A stretch of 64,000 bases of DNA from Septoria linicola (taxonomy: Eukaryota; Ascomycota; Dothideomycetes; Mycosphaerellales; Mycosphaerellaceae), in assembly GCA_024114885.1 (NCBI GenBank), contig CP099418.1, positions 2,852,001 through 2,916,000 of the forward strand, in the 5' to 3' direction. The notes below the pieces were generated by a model, which saw only the letters and a program-made list of their open reading frames with translations, did no database searches and was not told the DNA's origin. Each line of letters begins with the position of its first letter. Position 1 is the first letter of the stretch. The translations under genes were made by a program, and so were the position numbers. This document shows, one piece after another, positions 19,928-31,947 of this stretch.

Positions 19928-22610
19928 ATGTCTATAGAAGCTAAGGACTAAGGAGGTAATAACCTTAACCCTAACGCTAATACCTTTTAAGGACCGAACT
20001 TAGGAGGTAGATTATCTATAGTATAGTTCTAGCTACTTATAGAGACTATCTATATAACCTAGAGCTAGTAGGTAATTGTCGCTTAGGTTCTACTAATACC
20101 TAGCTCGGACTAGAATCCCTTCTTTAATAGAGAGAACGTAACCGAGTATATTAAGCGTTTTAAAGTACTATATAGGAACTACGCTATTCTACTTATTAAT
20201 AATAATAAACAGCTTTACGAGAAGTTACTTACTTAGGTTATAGTTATCTAACGTAGACGATACTAGCGCCTTAATAGTTTCTATAATCGGAACTACGCTA
20301 AGTTTAAAGAGTTAATTATTAAGAAGTACTAAAAGTATAATAATATATATATACTCGGAAACCGCTACTATATAGAGAACCTTTATAAGGTCGACTATAG
20401 CGAGGATAATAATCTCTTAGAGTACTTAAGGCAGTTTATACTCTACTCTAATACTATACCTACTTCGTATATAGACGAGCGTTCTCGTACCCTTCTATTC
20501 GTACGAGGCCTACTATTCTGCTTTAGTAAGAGGCTCTAGGCCTATCTTAGGTTAGACCTTAATAATAATAACTTAGATTATAGTAAGCTCTTAAAGACAG
20601 CCTAGCGTTAGATTAATAGTAATAAGGACTTTAAAGTAGAAGTATATAACGAAGGTAGTAGAGATATTATATAGCTATATAAAGTAGTAAAGAAGTCCGC
20701 TCTAAGACTAAACTCTAAGTTTAATACTAGGGAAACGGTAGTCTATAAAGGCCGTAAACTAGCAAGCGTCGATAATATTACTACTAGTATATAAGACCTC
20801 GTAATTACTATAATTCGTCGACTCGAAGAAGGAGGCCTATAGCTACTACGCCTATTAATAGGATAGTAGGCGAAGTCTTACGATTACGACTATCTATATA
20901 TTCTAAAGGCTACTTATAGCTAGGAGATTTCGATTAATTTAGCTATAGTAGATAATAGATTAATAATTAAGGCCTACGTAGTAATCGCTTTAAAGATTTT
21001 AGGATATTAGATATATAGGCTCGAAGGCTATATAGCTACAAACTACGAGTACCTATAGTAGTTCGAGACTAAGAGCTTAATATATAGAGATCTAAAGACC
21101 GGTATTATATACTATAGAACGCCTCGCTTAGGTATAGAAAAGATATAGTACTACTAGGACAAGGAACTACTAAAGCTATTCGTATTAATAGAAGTATTAG
21201 AGTAGCGCTACGGAAAGATTAATCTTGAAAATATAGATCGTTTATTAATACTAAGAGCGAGCTAGTAGAGGATAGCGAACAAAGTAGCTAGTATCGACGG
21301 TCTTATTAATATTAGCTAAGTTACTTCTATTACCTAGAAGGATTAGGACAACCTAATCGGCGCCTACGTAGCTAGAGATAGCGTAAAGATAAAGTAGAAC
21401 CTAAACCCTTCTCGTCCGATTAGAAGATAGCTAATAGGAGTATAGAAGCGAATTACGACTTAGGCTATAGCTATAAGAACCTACGCTTATCGTTACTCTT
21501 ATATTAAAGAGGTTAAAGATAAAAACTAGCCGGCTCCTTACCTTATAGATATAGGAGAGTTAGAGGATTCTTAAACTTAAGGACGTAATAACGATAAGGT
21601 CGAGGATAAGTAGATATACGACTACCTAAATAGTCTACTAGTTCTAGTCGCTCCTACGTATACTTAAAAGTAGAAGAAGGCTAAGGAGCCTCTAAAGACC
21701 AAGCGTATAGACAACTACCTTCGAGCTACGTACGCTAATAATAACGCTAACGTCTTCTAGATAGACAAAATACTCGAATCTAAGGTCTAGTTAAGCTTAG
21801 TAGAAATTATTCTCTATAGCGAGCGAGTATCGTATTCCTTATAAGGTCGTATTCTAAACGATACGGATCTACGTAAGAAGCTTAATAAGCTCTATATAAA
21901 GAAGCGTACGAATAGAGGTAGCGGAGCTAAAATTAGTATATATTCCTTACTATCTAAAGCCTTTAGCGAGTAGGTAGAAGAGGAGCTAATAAAAGCTGTT
22001 TTAGCGACCGATATTAAGGCCTTCTAGGCTACTACTATAGTAATTAATATAGTAAAACCTAGGCCTACTTCCGAGCTTTACGAGTAGACTAATAATATCC
22101 TTCTATTATTTAATAATATCTATTAAATTATTCTAAGTATCTATATACCTATGAAGTATAGACCTCGAATAATAGCCTATAAGTCTTTAATCGACGAGGG
22201 AGCTAAGTTAATAATTATACTAATCGAATATGTTCGAAAGCTTTAAGTTAGTATAACCCTTCTTAGTAATATTACTATAGAAGGAGTTAGAGGTAAGGTT
22301 ACTTTCGTTAGGTACTACCTAGAAGTATTAATCGATACCTTTAGCGTAAGAGTTACTATACTATTTCTAGTCTTACTAGCGAATAGCCTAATCTTACTTA
22401 GCTAGCTATAGGCGCGACGAGTACGCCTAGTTTCTAAGAACTACGATAATAGCTCTTAGGAGAGCTTAATTAGTACTCTAGACGGCTATATTATTATATT
22501 TACTAGCTTTAATAGCTATAGTAATATACGTACTATAGAATAAGTACTAGGAAAAGCTAGAGTACCGAGAAACTAGCTCTAGTCGACGGTATAAGATTAA
22601 TTAGGGCTCT
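19928..22610 (+). pseudogene. Gypsy B gag-protease frame
   Basis: An ATG at 19928 survives (MSIEAKD). The frame stays consistent for over 2.5 kb, checked at 20,819, 21,764 and 22,193, when TAG/TAA are read as mutated Gln/Trp codons. The gag-like N-terminal half is Asn/Tyr/Leu-rich. Near 22,190 the protease-like motif SLIDEGAKL carries the catalytic Asp (D-E-G-A variant). It is followed by a segment LISTLDGYIIIFTSF typical of the protease region in fungal gypsy elements. The RT lies in the -1 frame relative to this one. The 3' limit is approximate. Confidence 0.65.
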
Positions 22611-23599
22611 AACGCGTACGTCGCGTCTAGATTTAGTAGAAATCGGTATCTAAACTCTAACTTTCGGTAATTACTAGCTAAAGAACATAGGGTATACTAT
22701 CGAGGACTCTAAATTATATAATAGCGAGGAGTAGGGAGAGGGATTATAAGCTTTTCAAGCTTCTACTACCCTTTCCGTATAAGGTTTAGTAGTTAGAAGT
22801 AAAAACTCTACTTAGAGGGGTTAGCTAATAGAACGTTCTATAGTTGCCTTTTTAAACGATAATTACGTTATACCTCCTATACTATACTTTAAACTATACT
22901 AGTAGTATAGATAGATAAGCGATTAGTACTAGTATTCGTTTATAGTTACTAATAGCTCTAAACTCCTAGAGAATTAAGTCTTTAACTACCTTACGTAGTA
23001 GTTATCGTATATAAAGGTAATTTACTTTAAGGATTATTTTATAGTAGACTTAATTAGACAAAGCACCTCTCTACGATAGTAGCTCGAGCTATTAAGACAG
23101 GTCAATTATAGCTAGACTTAAATATAGTATAACTATCTCGTAGCCGCGGCTATTAAAAGTAACGTCGCTAAATTTAGCTAAAATAATCGACTTAAGAAGC
23201 TTTTACTAGCTACTAGCGAAGCTAAGCTAGTTTGTACTAGCGAGCGAGACTTATACTAGGGTATTAGGTATAGTTTTAACGATACTATACTAGTGTCTTA
23301 ATCGAGCTAGGGTTTAAATTATAGTAGCGAATACTTAATAATTACTTATAGGAAGCTTAGAGAGGCGGAGCTAGCTATCTAAGAACCTAGACTCTATAAC
23401 GAGGTCTTTTCCGATAAAGTAGACGACGAACTTAGTAAGGAGACGTACGTTATCTCGGCTACTATTAATATAGTAGTAGAGAAAGCTTATAATAAAGAAG
23501 CTATAGGGTAGTAGAAGCTAGATAATTATATTAGCGCCTATACTCTTTATAAGCGAGTTACTAATAAGATTAAACTAGTAAATGCCGATATTACTATAA

Positions 23600-26500
23600 C
23601 TAATAGCTTAAACCCTAGCGGGTTAAAAGACTAGCGACAGACTTATATTAAGAAGGAAGCGGCTATACTACCTAGTACTAGACCTTATGATAGTAAGTAC
23701 TTAACTAAGAGATTCTTAACGATCGAGCCTAGATTACGTCTTACGCTTAAATAGCTTATAAAGTTCGAACCTAGTATAGAACTACTACTAAAGGAGTTAG
23801 ATTTATTATACTATATAATAAGGAATCGAGAAGCTACCTTTATATAGGACTTTACGTATTTAGGCCGAATTAATCCTAATATTACTCTATTATAGAAGAT
23901 TCGAACAATTCCTTACGAGCTATAGTAGTATCTAGGCTTTAAGCTAAACCTATCTCTACGATATATTATAGAAGACATACTAAGATAACGAATCTAAGCT
24001 AGGACTCTTAAGCTATACTATAGTACCTATCGAAATCCGTACTTCCTTATTAGTAAGAAGATAGAGATAGGTAAACTAAAGAAGTATTAGTTAATTAATA
24101 TAGCTTAGAAGTTTAATTAAGTTACTATAAGAGATTCGAACTTACTACCTAACGCTAAGGGTTTCTCTAAGGACTTTACTAGCTACGTACTAGCCTCGCT
24201 AGTTAATATCTTCTCTAGATATAACTAAATTCTACTCGACGAATTATATAGAGACCTTATAGGCTTCGACTTACTACTAGGCTTGTTATAGTAGATAACG
24301 TTACTATAGGGAGCTACGAATTCTATTACCTAGTTCGTTTATATTATTAATTAAGTACTTATAGAGTATATCTCGTATAAGGTACGGCTATTCCTTAATA
24401 ATATTAGTATTAAAGGGCCTAAGACGAAGTATAATAATAAGAAGGTTAAACCTAGCCTCTACTATTACGTTATCGAGTATATTATAGCTATAGACGACGT
24501 TCTCTATAATATAGAGCGAGCTAATATAACTATAGCTTTTAATAAGCTATAGCTCTATTACGAATAGTTAGTAATCGTTAGTTACCTTACTAGTATTAAT
24601 AGTCGCTATCTAGACTTCGTAAGAGTAGTAAAGATTAAGAAATAGCCGAACCTAGAAAATTAGAAGGATATTCGAACCTTCCTCGGCGTAGTTACGTACT
24701 ACTACGTCTAGGTTAAAGATTTCACGATTATCCTTACTCTACTATTTAAACTCTTATAGAAGGATACCGAGTTTTAATAGACTACTAAACACTAACTAGC
24801 TAAAGATATCGTCTTAAAGGCACTAGTTTTAGCTCTAGCCCTAGTTACTCTTAACTATAGAGAAAAAGTAGGACTTATTATCGTAGGCGTAGATTCGAGT
24901 AGTAAAGGTTAGAGATATATACTTTCCTAATATAATCGAGACGAGCTACTCCTTCGCTATCTAGTTTAGTATAAGTCTAGCTTATTTAACCTAGTAGAAG
25001 TTAAATATAATACTAGGAAACGCGAATACCTTAGTATACTAAAGGTATTAAAGAAGCTAAAACTATAGCTGTTTAGAGTATACTTCTAACTAGAGATTAA
25101 TATAAACACCCTCGTTTACTAGCTTAATAAAGCTACCTCTAATTTACTAAATATAGTAATAACGCGCTAGCTAGTATAGATCTATCTCTTCGACTTTAAC
25201 GTTATATATGTTCCTAGTAAGAAGTATATAGCTCTAGATTCGTTATCGAGGAAGCCTATTACGCCTAAAGATATAGAGGCTATAGAATAGGAAGAAGATA
25301 TAGATCTAATAATTAACGAGTAATTCTTTAATATCTTTTACGTTAACGCTTTCTCTATATAGGTAATTTAGAGCGAGCTACCTATAATTAATAGAATCTA
25401 CTCTTAGAAGTTAATAAATATCGCTTTCGTACTTATACGAATATAAAGACCTAAGAGAGTTTCTAATAACGAGTATAAGTAGTTAAGGAAGAAGTATCGG
25501 CTATTTTATATTAAGAATAACTAGCTCTAGCGCTAAGAACGAGTAGCTAGGCCTCTATAGCGAGTTATCGACGAACCTAAAGCGCGAGCTCGTATTATTA
25601 GAGCGTACTATTATAAGAACGGTTACTATAGCGCTAAATAGACGTATAATCTTATCTAGAAACGATAGTAGTAGAATAGAGTCTAGGCTTAAATCTCGCT
25701 CGCTATTCGGTAATATACTATTTATAGTCTTTAGTATAGGAGACAAGTACCTAGAGAACTATAGATCCTACTCTAAGTTATAGTTAACTAGTAGTAGTAT
25801 ATCGATAGCTTATATGTCTTAAAGAACTGTTCGTTAATAGTTATACGCGAATCTCTATCGCGCTAGCTAGAAGTATATATATTCTAGTATCTAGTAAAGA
25901 GTATCTTTTTAGTATAGATAGTAAGGTTTATATAGGAAGAGATCTTTTACTAATAGGGTACTACTATAGAAGTTATTCTCGATAACTATAAGACTAACCT
26001 TAGCGAAATAGAAAAGCTACTACTATCGTATAGTATTAAACGTATTAATATTTCGCTATACTACTCTTAGTCTAACGCTATCGTTAAGGTCGGCTATAAG
26101 ACGATACTAGACGCTTACTTAAAGCTATCTAATAGCGGCCTTTATCTGATTAGGGACTATATTCTAGTAGTATTATAGGCGGAGAGAACGATAATAGTCT
26201 CTACTACTAGCCTAACGCTATCGGAAGTAATAATTAGGCGTAACGTAGTACTACTAATCGAGCTAGAATACCGTATCTTCTAGATTATAGATTAGGGTAA
26301 GGTTAAGACTAGAGTAGAGCTTCTTACGATTCGAGCTTAAGCCTTAGAAGCTATAGAAACGACTATAGAAGAAGGATAACTACGTTAATAGCGTCTCTAA
26401 GAATAGAATAAGGCGTACTTTGATAAATATCGCTATATAGATCTTACTATACTAAAGGAAAGAGATCTCGTATTAGTATACTACTCTAAGTTAAAAACTA

Positions 26501-26890
26501 GCTTCTCCTATAAGCTTACGTTTAGGTAGAAAGGCCCTTTTAGAGTATCTAAAGTATTATAGAGAGGTACGTCGTATAAGCTTAAGAAACTAGATAGCTC
26601 TAAACGAGAGTATATCTATAAGAGGATAGACCTTAAGAAATATATCTTTCTATAAGAAAACCTAAAGCTAGTTCCGGATTAGGTAGAACTAGAAGAAGTA
26701 CTACTACTAATAGAGAAGGTTATAGAACTAGGACTTCTACCTAGGTATAAGTATCTATAGATCTTTATTAGTAAGCTATTAGTAATAACTTAAGAAGAAA
26801 GGGAGAGTTATATACGCTAGCTATTAATAGAGCTTAAAGAAGAAGTAGAAGACTTAGTAAGCTAAAGGCTAAAACTAGCCTAGTAGAGCT
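23600..26890 (+). pseudogene. Gypsy B pol: reverse transcriptase, RNase H, integrase
   Basis: Consistent frame checked at 24,037, 24,892, 26,671 and 26,842. RT: PYFLISKK near 24,040, TNSITQFVYIIN-like segment near 24,320, and the catalytic FLDD read as RLFLNNISIKGPK near 24,390, both Asp codons changed to Asn by RIP. RNase H: IIVGVDSSSKG near 24,880. Integrase zinc-binding region at about 25,560-25,740, core to about 26,280, then a GPY/F module (KGPFRVSKV) near 26,535. No chromodomain recognised. Typical gypsy gene order. Confidence 0.75.
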
Positions 26891-28580
26891 AAAGAAGTAG
26901 AAATTCGATAGGCGATACTTAATTAGTAGTATAAGCTAAGATCTAGCTACTAAAGCCTAGCCTCTACTATAGAAAAGAGCTAGTTTTCCTAAGTCTATAC
27001 CTTCCTAAGTACTACTTTTGTCTCTAGAGCTACTATTAAGCTCTAATTAGACTATCCCGAGCGCTTCTTTTAGTCCTAAAGCTACTATTAAGCTCTAATC
27101 TAAGCTTCCTAAGCTTGTAATTTACTAGACTAGTAGAAATCTAGCTAAATCTTAGCTGTCCTAAGTACTTCTTTTATTCCTAAAGCTACTATTAAGCTCT
27201 AACCTAAGCTTTCTAAGCTTCTCTTTTACTAGATTAGTAGAAATCTAGCTAATCCTAACTATCCTAACGCTATTTTCTATAGCTAAGATAAGTATCTATA
27301 TAGCTAGTTACTCTTCTAAGCTTAATTTTTAAGTATAGATTTTATATCTACTAGCTAACCTACTATCCTACTCTTTTTTCTAAGTCCCGAGCCTACTATC
27401 GCTATAAAAGTTAGCTATCCTAAGCTACTTTCTACTACTAGGTCTTAAAATCTAAGCTAGAGCTATACCCTCGAAGCTCTTTTCTACTAGTAATTTCTAA
27501 GGTTAGTACTATAATCTACCTTCCTAGAGCCCTTTTCTATTACTAATTAGCGAAGTAAGATAATAATTTTCTGTCCTAAAGGTCTTTTTACTACTAATTT
27601 TCGCCTAACTAAAGGAATCGCTAAAAATATTAGTTTCTAGTAGAGAATTCTTAAAGTTTAAGGTTTTTTAGCCTACCTAGAGGTAGAGAAGCTTGAATCT
27701 TTAGTAATAGCGGCTCTAATCGCTCCTTCCTAGCTATTAATTATATCGCTAGCGGTCTCTTATAATATAGAAAGCGCGATCTAGTAAGCCGACTAGGTAT
27801 ATAAAAATAAGGCTCTTTTAAGTTAGTAAGGGTAACGACGATAGTATCTAAGTCTTAGTCCTTATTAGCGATAGTAAGGTATATACTATAGTAGTTAGTA
27901 GTAGCGTTAGTAGTATACGACAGCTATAGAAGCGTTAAGGTAAAGTAAACTTTTAGTTATCTTTTTAAACGATAACTAAAACTTATACGACTAAGCCTTA
28001 CGTATAGACCCCTAATCCTAATAGTAGTCGCGCTACTACGATAAGGTATATAATTAGACTACTTTTACGCTCTAAACGATCTCTTCTTCCTTATTAACTA
28101 TTAATTAGTTACTATAGAGCCTTACTTCTATTAAGTTCGGTTCTTATCTTTCGTTACTACCTAGTAACGCTACCTAGCTATTTATATACGTAAGTAGTAA
28201 CGAATATAATAGAAAACTCTTTAACCGGTTACACGCCTAACTCTCCTTACTATTTAAGTTACTTATTACTAGTCACGTGCTTTATATCGCTCTAAGCTAC
28301 TAATACGACTATTTAAAGACGTTCTCTTTCTCTATCGCGTATAAAGAATAAGACTTCCCCTTTCTAGCGTTCTTTAACGCCTAAACGCTTATTAAGACTA
28401 GCGCTTTCGCTTTCTACCTCGCCTATTCGAAGTCCTATATAAGAACTACTCCGATAAGAGTCTCTAAAGAAAAGATAAAAGATAGCTTCTTTAAGCTCTA
28501 TATAAGGTATAGCGCTCGCCTATACTAATCGCGAAGGCTCTCTCGTTAGTTTCTAGGCTCTAAGCGGACCTCTTACTAGT
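26891..28580 (+). other. Gypsy B spacer between pol and extra frame
   Basis: About 1.7 kb without a domain. It contains the 52/104-base repeats described separately and AT-rich sequence; no continuous frame followed beyond short stretches. Confidence 0.4.
27028..27270 (+). repeat. Imperfect tandem repeat in gypsy B spacer
   Basis: The 19-mer agctactattaagctctaa starts at 27028, 27080 and 27184, spacings of 52 and 104 bases. The longer unit also repeats a ctagtagaaatctagctaa segment. It lies between integrase and the extra frame and may act as an untranslated or regulatory spacer. Confidence 0.7.
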
Positions 28581-31538
28581 ATAACGAATCTTAATAACGC
28601 TACCGACGTTATTCTATCGCTAGAGACGCTATAAGAATAAGAAGAGAGTATCGACTTAGTACTTAAGTAAGTCGAGGAAGTAAATAATAGAATAAAGATT
28701 AGTATATTTAACTTCTTTAAACGCCTCTCTACTAAGATTTTATCGAAGTACCTTAACGCGTAGAGTATAAAGCGTAATAATATAAAGAAAATACGCTAAG
28801 AAGGCCGAGACTTAGTAAAGGAGAGAAACTTAATTTAGTAGTAGCTATATATAGAGTTTAGGTACGAGTAGAATTTCCCTTTTCTTAACTAAGTCTTATA
28901 CGATAAAGAGATACTTAGGAACCTTCGTTAATAGTTAAATAAGTATAAAGGCGTCTTCGAAGAGAGCGAGCCTAAAGACTAGGCTTTCTCGGTATAGTAA
29001 AAGTAAGATCGTTTCTATTAGTAGGTAGCGAACATATTCTCTTATAGCTAGCACTTTTAGCTATAGAGGAGTAAGAAGACTCCTAGCTCGTAAGGCTTAG
29101 GCTTTATTAATACAAACTTAGATAGGAGACGCTACTAGAACAAGTTTAAAAAGGAGCTCTCGTAGGTCGACGTATTTAGCTATAAGATAAAGGAGGCACG
29201 CCTAGAGGTAGGCTATAGACTTAATTAGTATAGATTTATAGTTAAGCTTACTAAAGGAGAGGCTTTCGAAGAACTGACCTATATATTTCCGATAGTAGAG
29301 AGATAGCCTTTAATATCTTATAGCCTATTACCTCCTCTTAGAAACCTAAGACCTAATAGACGTCCCTCTTCCTCTACGCCTAAGGGCCTATCCTTATCTA
29401 GTCCTACTCGAAACTCTAGTTAAAGAGAAGAAGGTAGCTTACTTACGACTCTAGAGCCTCGTCTTAAAGATTCTGTATTACCTAGTACTATATAGAGGCT
29501 AAAAGCTTAGTTAGAGAAGTTAACGCTAAGCTCTACGAAGAAGCCTACGCCTGTTCTTCGTAAGAGTAAGAGGCTTACTAGAATTCGTACTAAAGAAACT
29601 ATTATTAACTCGATCGAAACTTCTCTTATACTAAGTACTTTAGGTAATAGCGATCCTATATAAGACTAAGAGTTACCTACAATAGAGCCGCTACTAGGTT
29701 TATAACGCCTATCGCTAATCGTACTAGAAGATAATAGTAGGATAGAGCTAGAGAATAACTTAGAGCCTAATCTACGTTACTAGGCTTATACGAAGGATAG
29801 TATTACCTCTAAGGTCTATTACTATATAATCGTTAGTAGTACTCTTAAAGAGGTCGATAATATCTAGGAGAAGAAGAAGGTAGCTAAGAGCTACGCTTTA
29901 ATTAATATTCTTTTATACCTTAGCTAGCCTCTTTATAAAGAATATATAACTAAGATAGGTAATACTATAGGTTTAAAGCTACCGAAGACGGCTAAAGCGA
30001 CGTATATCCTCTACTAGCGTATTATTTAGATAGGTAGTATAGCTAATCTCTAAGCCCTTATCGCCTAGAATACTTAAAACCGGACGTAGTTTAAGCTAGA
30101 AGCGAATACTTTCTTCCCTAAGCCTATAGGACGTACTCGTCGTAGTAAGAAGAGTACTAATACTTAGGAACTAGAGAACGATATTAACGCTCTAATACGT
30201 AAAGTAGATAGAAGCTATCTTAGACCCTTTTAGTTCTCTACGACTAAAGTAGACTTGAAGGTTACTTCTAACGTCTATTAGAAGGCTTAAGAGCTCTTAG
30301 ACTACGATAGTAATAAGAGTACCTAGACCGACTATAGTTTCTTCTTTTATTCTCCTTCTACTAGAGGCCTATTTTAGATTCTAGACTCCTTACTCGAAGC
30401 TATATAGTAGGAGTTTATAGTATATCGATAGTATAACACGGCTATTAGTTAGTATAATTAGTCTTATAGTATATAGTACTCGCTGTCCTAATAGCTTCTT
30501 TACTAGTATCCTCTACTATAGCTATACTAGCTAGTTACTACTCTATATACGACTATTAAATACGTAGCCTACCTATCTACTACCTTTTATATCTTCGACG
30601 ATAAGGCTAGTTCTAACTACTCTAACGGCTTCTAGTATATCGCCTTAAACGAGAATATACTACTTAAGGAGAAGAGCCTTAATTAGGTTTAGTTTACGAT
30701 CTCTCTAGACGATACTAGCGATAGAGGACGACTTTTACTAACCTCTAACGCGGCTAGTAATAGGCTCTTTAACCCTAAGGAGGCGAAGTAGCTAGTAAGG
30801 CGTATTATCTCTAATAAGTAAAGCTATAGTATAGGCTTCGTCGAGACTATAGCTCTAGTAATTACTAACGATATAAAAGCTAACCTTAACTTTAGTTAGA
30901 AGAACCCTTATACTAATACGGGCTCGCTAGTTATTTCGTACCCCTACCTCTCTTAGTAGTATACTCGCGTAGATAACGAGTATTATATAATTCCGATAGT
31001 GTTTCTAGCCTACCCTAAGGGTTAAGTATTAGATAAGTTACCTAATAGTAATCGTATTAACGTTTCTATAGTCTATAGCGCTTATCTCTATCGCGAGCGA
31101 ATACTCTTTATAGCTTTAGGTACTATATATCCTATACGAGTAATAAAGCCTTTCGCTACTAAGGTACTTCTAACTAGCCTAGGCTCGATTTCCGATACCT
31201 TAGTAGGCCGAGTTCTATAGGCGGATTAGGTAGTAAGTATAGAGATAAAGAAGCTCTTTAGTATAAGTAAGGAGGAGTTTAAGGTCTATATAGCTAAATA
31301 GTAGACTATAGCTAAAGCTTAATTCGATACTACCTACGCTACGGCTATAGATATTAAAGAGTATATATTTAGCGAAGCTAGCTTTATAAGCGTAGATAGT
31401 AACTTAGAAGTATTAGTATCGAAGAAGAGAGAGGCTGTTCCTAAGGAGATCTCTAAGAATATAGTAGAAGAGTAGCGTCTAGTAAATAATAATCGGATCT
31501 AAGAAGGTGTTTTTAGTAGTTATCGTTAGAAAAGGTAA
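28581..31538 (+). pseudogene. Gypsy B extra ORF, 986 codons, unknown function
   Basis: One frame (checked at 28,701, 29,553 and 31,422) runs from a probable mutated start (ATA for ATG, then ACG AAT CTT AAT) to TAA at 31536-31538. Nearly all internal stops are TAG or TAA explained by RIP. The N-terminus is Glu-rich and likely coiled coil (LETL..E.EESIDLVL); the middle has Ser/Pro-rich low complexity (about 29,330-29,420); the C-terminal third is more ordered (NVSIVYSAYLYRERILFIAL near 31,060). No RT, integrase, envelope-like membrane helix or known domain was recognised. It ends 125 bases before the 3' LTR. Sense orientation and position make it a third gene of the element. Confidence 0.6.
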
Positions 31539-31663
31539 CTATTTAATAGGCCTCTAATTAAAAGTTTAATAGACTTTAATAAGAAAACTAGCTAGTTTTA
31601 AGTAATTCTAAGAAGGCTCTATAGGTAGTTAGGTGTCTAGTTAGATACTAAGAAAGGGAGGAT

Positions 31664-31943
31664 TAGTAAGGTAAAGGCCTATCTATATACTATACTTAGT
31701 AACTTTAGTATAAAAGTAAGGTAGTAGCTCGTTTCTAAGATAGCAATATTTACTCTACTTAATTAATTTAATATCCTATAGTCCTAGTATAAGGCTCTTA
31801 GTCCTAGAGCTACTAGTTTAAGCTCGTTACTACTAGTTAATATACGTATTATAAGACTATTACTCTCCGAATAGGTCTTGTTCTATAATAGCTACTCTTA
31901 TACCTACCTAGAAGGTTAGTATTAGAGTAGTTATTATCTATTA
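31664..31943 (+). repeat. Gypsy B 3' LTR
   Basis: Preceded by the purine-rich tract agaaagggaggat (31651-31663), the probable plus-strand primer. Same length and ends as the 5' LTR. Confidence 0.88.
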
Positions 31944-31947
31944 CTAA

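Larger units (their letters stand above)
18711..31943 (+). mobile_element. Ty3/gypsy retrotransposon, family B, 13.2 kb
   Basis: Two 280-base LTRs (18711-18990, 31664-31943) flanked by a 4-base TSD, ctaa (18707-18710, 31944-31947), inside the copia element. Order: leader, gag-protease, reverse transcriptase-RNase H-integrase, a repeat-bearing spacer, then a 986-codon extra frame, purine-rich tract, LTR. It is unusually long for a fungal gypsy because of the last 4.7 kb. All reading frames carry RIP-type stops. Confidence 0.87.

Noticed and set aside
25555..25746. 63-codon open frame on the minus strand inside the transposon block
   Set aside because: It is antisense to the gypsy B integrase zinc-binding region, lies in RIP sequence, and has no coding features.
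26535..26890. Chromodomain at the C-terminus of gypsy B integrase
   Set aside because: A GPY/F module is readable, but the following residues show no convincing chromodomain aromatic pattern after allowing for RIP.
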